A DNA stretch of 64,000 nt, taken from assembly GCF_900096975.1 (NCBI RefSeq), contig NZ_FMYQ01000014.1, positions 62,001-126,000 of the forward strand, given 5' to 3'. This stretch comes from Paraburkholderia lycopersici (GTDB taxonomy: Bacteria > Pseudomonadota > Gammaproteobacteria > Burkholderiales > Burkholderiaceae). The notes under the pieces are model-generated. The model was not told where the DNA came from. It saw nothing but the letters and a program-made list of their open reading frames with translations, and did not search any database. Shown here one piece after another: positions 54,823 through 63,010 of the stretch (the first letter of the stretch is position 1; every line of letters begins with the position of its first letter). A program made the position numbers and the translations under genes.

Positions 54823-55455
54823 TTACCTGCGCATCAGATACGCGAGCAGCATCTCGGTATTGAGCTGGATGATTTCCGCGCGCTCGGCAGCCGTGCTGAA
54901 GTCGCGCCCGAGCGTCGCGTTGAGCGTGTAGCGGTTGGAGACGATGTAGTAGCCCATGCCCGAGAGCGTCACATAGAGCCGCAACGGGTCGATGCTCGGG
55001 CGAAACAGTCCCGCGGACTCGCCGCGCGTGAGGATCGCGCCGAGCGTGGCCACGATCGGCGAGATCATCTCGCGTATGCGCGTGGACTTCTGCATGTAAC
55101 GCGCTTCGTGCAGGTTCTCGTTGTTCACGAGCCGCAGCAGTTCGGGATGGTCGCGATAGTAATCCCAGACGAAATGCGCGAGTCGCGTGATCGCCTCGAC
55201 GGGGGCGAGGCCGCCGAGATCGAGTGCCCGCTCCGCTTCGTTGAGCGCGCCGAAGGCATATTCGAGTACGGCGGTAAACAGCTGCTCCTTGCTGCCGAAG
55301 TAGTAATAGAGCATGCGCTCATTGGTTTCCGCGCGACGCGCAATCTGGTCGACGCGTGCGCCGAACAGGCCGCCATTGGCGAATTCTTCCGCCGCGGCAA
55401 GCAGAATGCGGCGGCGCGTGCCTTCAGGATCTCTTTTGATTTTTGGCTGATTCAT
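54823..55455 (-). CDS. TetR family transcriptional regulator
   Basis: A 210-residue regulator. The N-terminal helix-turn-helix (about 15-60) reads RRRILLAAAEEFANGGLFGARVDQIARRA with the family-typical MLYYYFGSKEQLF. The C-terminal ligand-binding domain contains WDYYRDHPELLRLVNNENLHEARYM. It converges on phaZ, and its target is unknown. The region upstream holds a 20-bp inverted repeat that could be its operator, although that lies closer to rsxB. Confidence 0.9.
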   Translation of the reverse strand: MNQPKIKRDPEGTRRRILLAAAEEFANGGLFGARVDQIARRAETNERMLYYYFGSKEQLFTAVLEYAFGALNEAERALDLGGLAPVEAITRLAHFVWDYYRDHPELLRLVNNENLHEARYMQKSTRIREMISPIVATLGAILTRGESAGLFRPSIDPLRLYVTLSGMGYYIVSNRYTLNATLGRDFSTAAERAEIIQLNTEMLLAYLMRR

Positions 55456-55877
55456 GGTGGCAGGATCTCGGTAAGCCGCGTTGTCCGGTTGACGCTGTGA
55501 GCGATGCCACGCCGGACCTCTCCTGGCGTTCGTGGCGACAGCGTTATGCGGGGCGCGCCAGGTTAATGGACAGACACCCTCCGACCTACGGTCTTGCGTT
55601 CCTTCTTGCTTGTTTGATGTCGTTGCGATCCGGCATCGTTCTTCCCCCTGTCTGCTCCATGCAATGCGCTCCGCCTGCCGTGTATCGCTTACGTCTATTG
55701 ATTTCCCCTGGATTGCATAGCGCTTCGCATTAAGCGCTTTGATTATGGCACATGGTCCGCCGATGGCAATGCGGGAAATCGGCGATAATGCGAGCTTTGG
55801 CGCTGTGCGTATGCGCCCTGTCGGGCCTGTGCGCCCAAGGTCATGCCGCCGCACGGGCCACCCAGAAGTTTGCGACC
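55456..55877. other. divergent intergenic region between tetR and rsxB
   Basis: No gene is well supported. An inverted repeat AGCGCTT-N6-AAGCGCT stands at 55719-55738. Between 55788 and 55877 the rsxB frame is open and starts with ATG, followed by a hydrophobic run resembling a signal or membrane helix (MRALALCVCALSGLCAQGHA). I consider this more likely leader, because related orphan RsxB proteins start at the later position, but it could add a short N-terminal anchor. Confidence 0.5.
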
Positions 55878-56759
55878 GTGAACGATTCCAAAACACTCGC
55901 AGATCGCATCGAAGATCTGCTGCCCCAGACCCAATGCACGAAGTGCGGCTACGACGGCTGCCGGCCCTATGCCGAAGCCGTGGCCGCCGGCGCTGCCAAC
56001 TATAACCAGTGCCCGCCCGGCGGCGTTGAGGGCGTCGCGCGCCTCGCGAACCTGCTCGGCAAATCCGTCATTCCGGTCAATCCGGACAACGGCGTGGAAC
56101 GTCCGCGCCCGGTGGCGTTCATCGACGAGCAGTTGTGCATCGGCTGCACGCTGTGCATGCAGGCCTGCCCCGTCGACGCGATCGTTGGCGCTCCCAAGCA
56201 GATGCACACCATCGTCAAGGATCAATGCACGGGCTGCGACCTGTGCGTCGCGCCCTGTCCGGTCGACTGCATCGCAATGATTCCCGTTACAGGCGAGGCA
56301 ACCGGCTGGGACGCATGGACGCAGCAGCAAGCCGACGAAGCACGCGCGCGCCATGACCGGCGTGTTGCGCGCCAGGCCGCCGAACGCAACGCAGCCGAGG
56401 CGCGCGCGGCCGCGCGGCGCGCCGCCACGAGCGCGCAGGTGCGGGCGCCCGCGCTGGAAGACGACGCCAAACAAGCGAACGCCGCACAGCCGGCAAGCTC
56501 CCCCGCAGACGACGCCGAAGCGAGGAAGAAAGCGATCATCCAGGCGGCGCTCGAACGCGCGCGCCGCAAGAAGGCTGAGATGGCCGAACAGGGTGTGGGC
56601 CCGCGCAACGTCGAGCATGTAAGCGCCGACGTGCAGGCGCAGATCGACGCCGCCGAGGCGCGCCGCAAACGCATCGGCATCGGCATCGGCTCGGATGCCG
56701 CGGACGCTCACGGCGAAAAACACGGCGCGCCCCATGACGACGACCCGTCCGCGCAATAG
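55878..56759 (+). CDS. rsxB: RsxB/RnfB-type electron transport iron-sulfur protein
   Basis: A 293-residue protein. An Fe-S (Fes) domain with Cys20, Cys23, Cys28 and Cys45 precedes two 4Fe-4S ferredoxin motifs (Cys87-90-93-97 and Cys117-120-123-127). From about residue 145 to the end there is a long, charged, Ala/Arg/Glu-rich helical extension absent from E. coli RsxB. The usual N-terminal membrane helix is missing if GTG at 55878 is the start; ATG at 55788 would restore a hydrophobic N-terminus. None of rnfA, C, D, G or E is nearby. It lies 46 bases upstream of nth, as rnf genes do in E. coli. Confidence 0.88.
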   Translation: MNDSKTLADRIEDLLPQTQCTKCGYDGCRPYAEAVAAGAANYNQCPPGGVEGVARLANLLGKSVIPVNPDNGVERPRPVAFIDEQLCIGCTLCMQACPVDAIVGAPKQMHTIVKDQCTGCDLCVAPCPVDCIAMIPVTGEATGWDAWTQQQADEARARHDRRVARQAAERNAAEARAAARRAATSAQVRAPALEDDAKQANAAQPASSPADDAEARKKAIIQAALERARRKKAEMAEQGVGPRNVEHVSADVQAQIDAAEARRKRIGIGIGSDAADAHGEKHGAPHDDDPSAQ

Positions 56760-56805
56760 CGAACCACCGACCACCGCACGACCCACGGCCCCACGCACAA
56801 CGAGC

Positions 56806-57450
56806 ATGAACGCCACCAAGCGCCGCGCCATTTACGAAACGCTGCAAAGTCTCGATCCGCATCCCACCACCGAGCTCGAGTTCAACACACCGTTCGAACT
56901 CCTGATTGCCGTGATGCTCTCGGCGCAGGCCACCGACGTTTCGGTGAACAAGGCCATGCGCAGGATGTTTCCGGTAGCCAATACGCCGGAGACGCTGCTT
57001 GCGCTCGGCGAGGAAGGCGTGGCCGACTACATCAAGACGATTGGCCTCTATCGCACCAAGGCAAAGAACGTCATTGCGACCTGCCGCATCCTGATCGATC
57101 AGTACGGCGGCGAGGTGCCGCAAACGCGCGAGGCGCTCGAGGCATTGCCGGGCGTCGGGCGCAAGACGGCGAACGTCGTGCTCAATACGGCGTTCGGCCA
57201 GCCGACCATCGCCGTCGACACCCATATCTTTCGGGTTGCGAACCGAACGGGACTCGCGCCCGGCAAAGACGTGCGCGCCGTCGAAGCCGCGCTCGAAAAG
57301 TTCACGCCGCCCGAGTTTCGCCAGGACGCGCATCACTGGCTCATTCTGCATGGCCGCTATGTGTGCAAGGCGCGCCGGCCCGAATGCTGGCATTGCGTGA
57401 TCGAGCCGCTGTGCGAGTTCAAGCCGAAGACGCCGCCGCCGGAACTCTGA
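56806..57450 (+). CDS. nth: endonuclease III
   Basis: A 214-residue base-excision repair DNA glycosylase/AP lyase for oxidised pyrimidines. The helix-hairpin-helix LPGVGRKTANVV contains the catalytic Lys120, Asp138 is in VDTHIFRV, and the 4Fe-4S ligands are Cys187, Cys194, Cys197 and Cys203. These numbers are the same as in E. coli Nth. It is cotranscribed, probably, with rsxB upstream. Confidence 0.97.
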   Translation: MNATKRRAIYETLQSLDPHPTTELEFNTPFELLIAVMLSAQATDVSVNKAMRRMFPVANTPETLLALGEEGVADYIKTIGLYRTKAKNVIATCRILIDQYGGEVPQTREALEALPGVGRKTANVVLNTAFGQPTIAVDTHIFRVANRTGLAPGKDVRAVEAALEKFTPPEFRQDAHHWLILHGRYVCKARRPECWHCVIEPLCEFKPKTPPPEL

Positions 57451-57542
57451 GCGGGAATGCGCCCCCGGGCGTAAAATGAGCGGCCCAGGCGCCGCAGCAG
57501 CGGCGCCGCATGCCTGCGCTTCACCAATAGAACCGACCCGAG

Positions 57543-57977
57543 ATGTTCAACCCCAGCCGCGACGAAGTCCGCCGCTTTTTCACCGAGACCTGGCGCAAGC
57601 AGCGCGCGGGCGAGATTCTCACGCCGCTCGAGGCGATCGCCGCCGACTGGATCGTCGAGCACCCCGAGTATCACGCCGAACTCGCCGATGCCGATGCGGC
57701 CGCCGCGCAGGATTACTCGCCCGAACGCGGCCAGAGCAACCCGTTCCTGCATTTGTCGATGCATCTCGCGATCAGCGAGCAGCTCTCGATCGACCAGCCG
57801 CCCGGTATCCGCGCCGCGCACGACCGGCTCGCCGCACGCCTCGGCTCCGCGCACGACGCGCAGCACGCGATCATGGAATGCCTCGGCGAAACGATCTGGG
57901 AAGCGCAACGCACGAACACCCCGCCCGACACCGACGCCTATCTCGCGCGCATCGAGCGCCGCGCTTCGCGCGACTGA
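57543..57977 (+). CDS. DUF1841 family protein
   Basis: A 144-residue soluble protein matching DUF1841: FNPSRDEVRRFFTETWRKQRAGEILTPLE, HPEYH, and NPFLHLSMHLAISEQLSIDQPPGI with a His-rich core. The role is unknown. In beta-proteobacteria it often sits beside nth, as here. A strong terminator follows. Confidence 0.88.
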   Translation: MFNPSRDEVRRFFTETWRKQRAGEILTPLEAIAADWIVEHPEYHAELADADAAAAQDYSPERGQSNPFLHLSMHLAISEQLSIDQPPGIRAAHDRLAARLGSAHDAQHAIMECLGETIWEAQRTNTPPDTDAYLARIERRASRD

Positions 57978-58000
57978 CCGCGCGACCGAACCGAAACCGC

Positions 58001-58057
58001 CCCAAAAAAACACCCCGCGCGGGCCTCGCCGAAAACGAGGCCCGCGCGGGGTGTTTC
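58001..58057. terminator. very strong bidirectional terminator
   Basis: A perfect stem of about 21 bp (58008-58028 with 58036-58056) around a 7-base loop, flanked by a run of seven A on the left and TTTC on the right. It separates the plus-strand DUF1841 gene from the minus-strand cytochrome genes and suits both. Confidence 0.95.
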
Positions 58058-58095
58058 GCATGACGCGGCACGCGTGGCGCGCGCCGCCGCCGCGC

Positions 58096-58491
58096 TTACT
58101 TCTTGTTGACGAGATCGCCCTTGAGCGACTCGATGTACGCGGCGAGATCCCTCATGTCGTTCTGCGAAAGATTCTGCACCTGCGCCTGCATGATCGGGTT
58201 GTTGCGGCCCAGATGCGGGTTGCCGCTGCCCATCTGGTACTGGCGCAGCGCCCAGTAGATGTAGTCGGCGTGCTGACCGGCGAGCTTCGGATATTCGGGG
58301 CTCACGGGCTTGTTCAGGCCCGGACCGTGACAGGCCGCGCAGTTGTGGCCCTCGGCGAGGACCTTGCCGTTGGCGGCGTCGGCCGCATGCGCGGGATTGA
58401 GCGCGAGCGCGGCGGCCAGCGCGAGCCCGGCGCCCGCGAGCTTGATGGTTGCACCGGCAATCGAAGGCACAGCCGTGTAGGGCTTGTTCAT
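58096..58491 (-). CDS. class I cytochrome c, periplasmic (second of pair)
   Basis: A 131-residue exported monohaem cytochrome c. The signal peptide runs to about residue 36 (PAHA-A). The haem site is Cys51-x-x-Cys54-His55 in CAACHGPGLN, and Met102 in NNPIMQAQV is the likely sixth ligand. It is an electron carrier in the periplasm, resembling cytochrome c4/c553 halves. It is 18 bases downstream of the other cytochrome gene on the same strand. Confidence 0.92.
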   Translation of the reverse strand: MNKPYTAVPSIAGATIKLAGAGLALAAALALNPAHAADAANGKVLAEGHNCAACHGPGLNKPVSPEYPKLAGQHADYIYWALRQYQMGSGNPHLGRNNPIMQAQVQNLSQNDMRDLAAYIESLKGDLVNKK

Positions 58492-58509
58492 GGATTCTCT
58501 ACCTGCCGG

Positions 58510-58875
58510 TTATTTATTGGGATTGTCCTTCGACGCGGCCGTTTGCGACGCATAGTAGGCCGCGATGTCGGCGATGTCCTGCTCGGTGAGCGAGGACACG
58601 ATCGCGTGCATCGTCTCGAAATGCCGGTCGCCCTTCTTGTAGGCGTGCAGCGCGCTCATGAGGTACTGCGCGTTCTGGCCGCCCAGGATCGGCACGTGAT
58701 AGACCTCGGGATAGGCGGTGCGGTAGTCGGGAATACCATGACAGCCGATACACATCGCCACTTTGTCCTGACCCGCCTTCGCGTTGCCCACGACGTCCGC
58801 GTGAGCCGTGACCGCGAAGCCCGCCAGCACCGAAAATGCGCCGATGACGACGTGCTTGCCGACAATTTTTTTCAT
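58510..58875 (-). CDS. class I cytochrome c, periplasmic (first of pair)
   Basis: A 121-residue exported monohaem cytochrome c. The signal peptide ends near residue 27 (AHA-D). The haem is attached at Cys42-x-x-Cys45-His46 (CIGCHGIPDYRTAYPEVYHVP), with Met89 in FETMHAIV as probable axial ligand. The ATG at 58875 is set by the signal peptide; the open frame extends much further upstream but is leader. With the following gene it could form the two halves of a split cytochrome c4-like carrier. Confidence 0.92.
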   Translation of the reverse strand: MKKIVGKHVVIGAFSVLAGFAVTAHADVVGNAKAGQDKVAMCIGCHGIPDYRTAYPEVYHVPILGGQNAQYLMSALHAYKKGDRHFETMHAIVSSLTEQDIADIAAYYASQTAASKDNPNK

Positions 58876-59294
58876 AGCATCCAACCTGGCTTGAGGGGAT
58901 TCGAACACCCGAACCGCAGGCCACGGCCTGCGCCGCATTACTGCTGTTTTACTTTTGGGGTCGCCGTGCAGGCCGAAAAAAATCGGTCCGAGTATACCGC
59001 GACGCCGCGCCGGCCGTCCACCGGCGGCCCCACGCCCAGCGGGCCTCGAACGGGCCTGCGGCGGCGCCCGCGCGGCCCTGGGGCGCCCGCAGGCGCCGGC
59101 TGCGCGCGCCTTTGCGGCGGCCGGCCGGGAAGAAACCCGGAGGAACCCTGGCACGAGCGGTGGGCCCGCATGAATGGCACGGCGACCGGCGCGACCGCGC
59201 CCCAAAGCGCGGACCCAACGATACGCGAGGCGCCTCCGACGCAACACCCCATCTGACTTATACTGGGATTTTTTTCCCAGCGAGCGGATTGACC
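58876..59294. other. divergent region between the cytochrome pair and the MoxR-type gene
   Basis: No gene is seen. On the plus strand TATACT (59259-59264) is a likely -10 and is immediately followed by CTGGGA-TTTTTT-TCCCAG (59263-59280), a perfect inverted repeat over the expected start of transcription. On the minus strand the cytochrome leader has a GCAGGCC / GGCCTGC hairpin (58917-58932) and a tRNA T-arm-like sequence (58894-58912). Confidence 0.55.
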
Positions 59295-60146
59295 ATGCGC
59301 GCCACGCGTTTCGAAGGCTCATCGCAGTACGTCGCCACCGACGACCTCAAGCTCGCGGTCAACGCCGCGATCACGCTGAAGCGCCCCCTGCTCATCAAGG
59401 GCGAGCCCGGCACCGGCAAGACCATGCTGGCCGAGGAAGTCGCGGCGGCGCTCGACATGCCGCTCATGCAGTGGCACATCAAGTCGACCACCAAGGCGCA
59501 GCAGGGGCTCTACGAGTACGACGCGGTCTCGCGCCTGCGCGACTCGCAGCTCGGCGACGAGCGCGTGAAGGACATCGCCAACTACATCGTGAAGGGCGTG
59601 CTGTGGCAGGCATTCGAGGCCGGGGAACAAAGCGTGCTGCTGATCGACGAGATCGACAAGGCCGACATCGAATTCCCGAACGACCTCCTGCGCGAACTCG
59701 ACCGCATGGAGTTCTACGTGTACGAGACGCGCGAGCTCATCAAGGCGAAGCAGCGTCCGCTCGTCATCATCACGTCGAACAACGAGAAGGAGTTGCCCGA
59801 CGCCTTCCTGCGCCGCTGCTTCTTCCATTACATCAGTTTTCCCGATCCGGCCACGATGCAGCGCATCGTCGAGGTGCACTATCCGGGCATCCGCAAGGAG
59901 CTGCTCAATGCGGCGCTCGAGAGCTTCTTCGAGCTGCGCAACGTCGCGGGCCTGAAAAAGAAGCCTTCGACCTCCGAACTGCTCGACTGGCTCAAGCTGC
60001 TGCTTGCCGAAGACGTGCCGCTCTCCGCGCTGCGCGCGGCCGACGGCGCGAAGACCATGCCGCCGCTCGCAGGCGCGCTGCTCAAGAACGAGCAGGACAT
60101 GACGCTGTTCGAACGCCTCATCTACATGAACCGCCACAACCGTTGA
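59295..60146 (+). CDS. MoxR-type AAA+ ATPase
   Basis: A 283-residue AAA+ ATPase of the MoxR/CoxD/CbbQ group, used as assembly or metal-centre maturation chaperones. Walker A GEPGTGKT is at 36-43, Walker B SVLLIDEIDKAD near 113-124, and sensor I IITSNNEKELPDAFLRRCFF follows. The ATG at 59295 starts the similarity. It is followed after 47 bases by a VWA-domain protein, the usual partner. The client protein is unknown. Confidence 0.92.
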   Translation: MRATRFEGSSQYVATDDLKLAVNAAITLKRPLLIKGEPGTGKTMLAEEVAAALDMPLMQWHIKSTTKAQQGLYEYDAVSRLRDSQLGDERVKDIANYIVKGVLWQAFEAGEQSVLLIDEIDKADIEFPNDLLRELDRMEFYVYETRELIKAKQRPLVIITSNNEKELPDAFLRRCFFHYISFPDPATMQRIVEVHYPGIRKELLNAALESFFELRNVAGLKKKPSTSELLDWLKLLLAEDVPLSALRAADGAKTMPPLAGALLKNEQDMTLFERLIYMNRHNR

Positions 60147-60193
60147 CACGGACCGCGCAAGAGGACCCCGCAGGCAAGAGCCGGAGACACCGC

Positions 60194-61366
60194 ATGCTGA
60201 TCGACTTCTTCTACACGCTGCGCGACGCGAAGCTGCCGGTTTCCGTGAAGGAGTACCTCACGCTCGTCGAGGCGCTCAAGGAACGCGTGATCGCGCCTTC
60301 GCTCGACGACTTCTACTACCTCGCGCGCATGACGCTCGTGAAGGACGAGCAATACTTCGACCGCTTCGATCAGGCGTTCGGGGCGTATTTTCGCGGCATC
60401 GAGAAGAAGTCGGCACTCGCCTTCGAGATTCCCGAAGACTGGCTCAAGAAGCGGCTCGAACGCGACTTCACGCCCGAGCAGCGCGCGCAGATCGAAGCGA
60501 TGGGCGGCCTCGACAAGCTGATGGAGCGCCTCAAGCAGCTCTTCGAGGAACAGAAGGAGCGCCATGAAGGCGGCAGCAAGTGGATCGGCACGGGCGGCAC
60601 GTCGCCGTTCGGCAACGGCGGCTACAACCCCGAGGGCATCCGCATCGGCGGCGAAGGAGGGCAGCGCAGCGCCGTGAAGGTGTGGGACGCGCGCGCGTTT
60701 CGCGACTACGACGACCAGGTCGAGATCGGCACGCGCAACATCAAGGTGGCGCTGCGGCGCCTGCGCCGCTTCGCGCGCGAAGGCGCGGCCGAAGAACTCG
60801 ATCTTGCCGGCACGATACGCAGCACCGCCGCGAACGCGGGCTGGCTCGACCTCAAGATGGTGCCCGAGCGCCACAACAACGTGAAGGTGCTCATGCTGCT
60901 CGACGTGGGCGGCTCGATGGACGACCACATCAAGCGCACCGAGGAGCTGTTCTCGGCGGCCAAGGCCGAGTTCAAGCATCTCGAGTTCTACTACTTCCAC
61001 AACTGCGTCTACGACTATCTGTGGAAGAACAATCGCCGCCGCCACGCCGAACGCACGCCCACGTGGGACCTGCTGCACAAGTTCACGCCCGACTACAAGC
61101 TGATTTTCGTCGGCGACGCCACCATGAGCCCGTATGAGGTGCTGCAGCCGGGCGGCTCGGTCGAGTACAACAATCCGGAAGCGGGGGCCGTGTGGCTGCG
61201 CCGGCTCGCCGACCAGTTTCCGCATTTCGCCTGGCTCAATCCCGAGCCCGAGCGACTATGGGAGTACCGCCAGTCGGTGTCGATCATTCGCGAGATTCTC
61301 GGGCACCGCATGTATCCGCTCACCGTCGCCGGGCTCGAAACAGCCATGCGCGTGCTGAGCAAGTAG
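60194..61366 (+). CDS. CoxE-like VWA-domain protein
   Basis: A 390-residue cytosolic protein. The N-terminal part (FFYTLRDAKLPVSVKEYLTL, ARMTLVKDEQYFDRFDQAF) and a C-terminal von Willebrand A domain with the variant metal site LMLLDVGGSMDDH (about 235-247) match the CoxE-like family. A Gly-rich hinge (GTGGTSPFGNGGYNPEG) separates them. CoxE works with the MoxR-type CoxD in maturing the CO dehydrogenase centre, but no CO dehydrogenase gene is present here, so the client differs or lies elsewhere. Confidence 0.9.
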   Translation: MLIDFFYTLRDAKLPVSVKEYLTLVEALKERVIAPSLDDFYYLARMTLVKDEQYFDRFDQAFGAYFRGIEKKSALAFEIPEDWLKKRLERDFTPEQRAQIEAMGGLDKLMERLKQLFEEQKERHEGGSKWIGTGGTSPFGNGGYNPEGIRIGGEGGQRSAVKVWDARAFRDYDDQVEIGTRNIKVALRRLRRFAREGAAEELDLAGTIRSTAANAGWLDLKMVPERHNNVKVLMLLDVGGSMDDHIKRTEELFSAAKAEFKHLEFYYFHNCVYDYLWKNNRRRHAERTPTWDLLHKFTPDYKLIFVGDATMSPYEVLQPGGSVEYNNPEAGAVWLRRLADQFPHFAWLNPEPERLWEYRQSVSIIREILGHRMYPLTVAGLETAMRVLSK

Positions 61367-61471
61367 GCGCGAGCCCCTCCCTCTGCTTTTGTCCGGGGCG
61401 GCGCGTGCCACGAGGCCGCGCCGCCGCTTCCCCTCGCCGCTCCCCATACGCACAATCCGGAGACCACCAGC

Positions 61472-62698
61472 ATGACCGCGCCCTCCTCTCCCAACCTGCC
61501 AGCAAGCGTCAGGCCGGGACCGCTGCGCCCCTTCGCCGACACGTCGATCGCGACAGTCGTGGCTGGCTTCGTCGCGATGATGACCGGCTACACCAGCTCG
61601 CTCGTGCTGATGTTCCAGGCCGGCCAGGCCGCGCATCTCTCCGACGCGCAGATCTCCTCGTGGATCTGGGCGCTCTCCATCGGCATGGCGTTGAGCACCA
61701 TCGGCTTGTCGCTGTGGTTCCGCGCGCCCATCGTGGTCGCGTGGTCCACGCCGGGCGCGGCGCTCCTCATCAGCTCGCTGCCGCATGTGCCCTACGCCGA
61801 GGCGATCGGCGCCTACATCGTCTGCGCGGTGCTGCTCACGGCCGTGGGTCTCACCGGCTGGTTCGACGCGCTCATGAAACGCATTCCCGCCGGCATCGCC
61901 GCGGCGCTGCTCGCGGGCATCCTGTTCGAGATCGGCATCGAGATCTTCCATGCCGCCCAGGTGCAGACGCCGCTCGTCCTCACGATGTTCTTCGGCTACC
62001 TGATCGTGAAGCGCCTCGTGCCGCGATATGCGATCGTCGCGACGCTCGCGATCGGCATCGCGGCAGCCGCCGCGCTCGGGCTGCTCGATTTCAGCCACTT
62101 CCGCGTGGCGGTGGCGCGGCCCGTGTTCACGATGCCGGCGTTTTCGGTCACCGCCGTCGTGAGCATCGGCATTCCGCTCTTCGTGGTGGCGATGGCCTCG
62201 CAGAACGTGCCCGGCATCGCCGTGCTGCGCGCCGACGGTTACGACCACACGGTCGCGCCCTCCTCGCCGCTCATCGCCACGACAGGCCTCGCCTCGCTCG
62301 TGCTCGCGCCGTTCGGCTCGCACGGCGTGAATCTCGCGGCTATCACCGCGGCGATCTGCACCGGCCCGCACGCGCACGAGGACCGCACGAAGCGCTACAT
62401 GGCGGCCGTGTGGTGCGGCGTCTTCTACCTGATCGCGGGCACCTTCGGCGCGACGATCGCGGCGCTGTTCGCGGCGTTTCCGCAGGCGCTCGTGGTATCG
62501 ATCGCGGCGCTCGCGCTGTTCGGGTCGATCATGAGCGGCCTCACCAACGCCATGCAGAACCCGAGGGAGCGCGAGGCCGCGCTCATCACGTTCATGGTGA
62601 CCGCCTCGGGGCTCACGCTGCTCTCCATCGGCGCGGCGTTCTGGGGACTCGTGGCGGGGGTCGTCACGCAGCTCGCGCTGCACGCGCGGCGCGCGTGA
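61472..62698 (+). CDS. benE: benzoate/H+ symporter family transporter
   Basis: A 408-residue inner-membrane protein with about eleven to twelve helices, matching BenE. Conserved parts are FVAMMTGYTSSLVLMFQA near the start, WSTPGAALLISSLP, the segment NVPGIAVLRADGY and GSHGVNLAAITAAICTGPHAHED. BenE imports benzoate with protons. No benzoate catabolic gene (ben/cat/box) is in this window, so the physiological substrate is not proven by context. Confidence 0.9.
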   Translation: MTAPSSPNLPASVRPGPLRPFADTSIATVVAGFVAMMTGYTSSLVLMFQAGQAAHLSDAQISSWIWALSIGMALSTIGLSLWFRAPIVVAWSTPGAALLISSLPHVPYAEAIGAYIVCAVLLTAVGLTGWFDALMKRIPAGIAAALLAGILFEIGIEIFHAAQVQTPLVLTMFFGYLIVKRLVPRYAIVATLAIGIAAAAALGLLDFSHFRVAVARPVFTMPAFSVTAVVSIGIPLFVVAMASQNVPGIAVLRADGYDHTVAPSSPLIATTGLASLVLAPFGSHGVNLAAITAAICTGPHAHEDRTKRYMAAVWCGVFYLIAGTFGATIAALFAAFPQALVVSIAALALFGSIMSGLTNAMQNPREREAALITFMVTASGLTLLSIGAAFWGLVAGVVTQLALHARRA

Positions 62699-63010
62699 TG
62701 CGTTCGGCGCGCCGTGGATCGCAGCGCCCGGCACGGGCATGCGGCCTGCGGCCCCTGGCGCTGCCGTCGCGCCCGCGTCAAAACGCTACGCCACCCGTTT
62801 CCGCCATAAAATGACGATGTGAGCCGCGCACGATCCGCGCGGCGAATCGCGCCGCTGCCGGTCGGGTTCGCGCGCCTCACCGCCCAAGCCGGCCGGCAAC
62901 GACGCAGCGCCTTTTCGCGTTCCGCCCGGCGCGCCCGAGTTCACGCTCGGTGCGCACCGGCCGTCCAACTCTCACCGATGCCGGCGCGCACGCGCCCCAC
63001 AAGGCCTGAC
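62699..63010. other. intergenic region between benE and tal
   Basis: A 312-base gap without a convincing gene; the tal frame is open upstream but has no similarity. TAAAAT at 62807-62812 is a possible -10 box for tal, giving a leader of about 190 bases. No good -35 is seen. Confidence 0.5.

Noticed and set aside
58876..58990. Possible tRNA gene upstream of the cytochrome c pair
   Set aside because: Only a T-arm-like motif is present; no D-arm, anticodon arm or pairing acceptor stem can be formed, and there is no CCA end.
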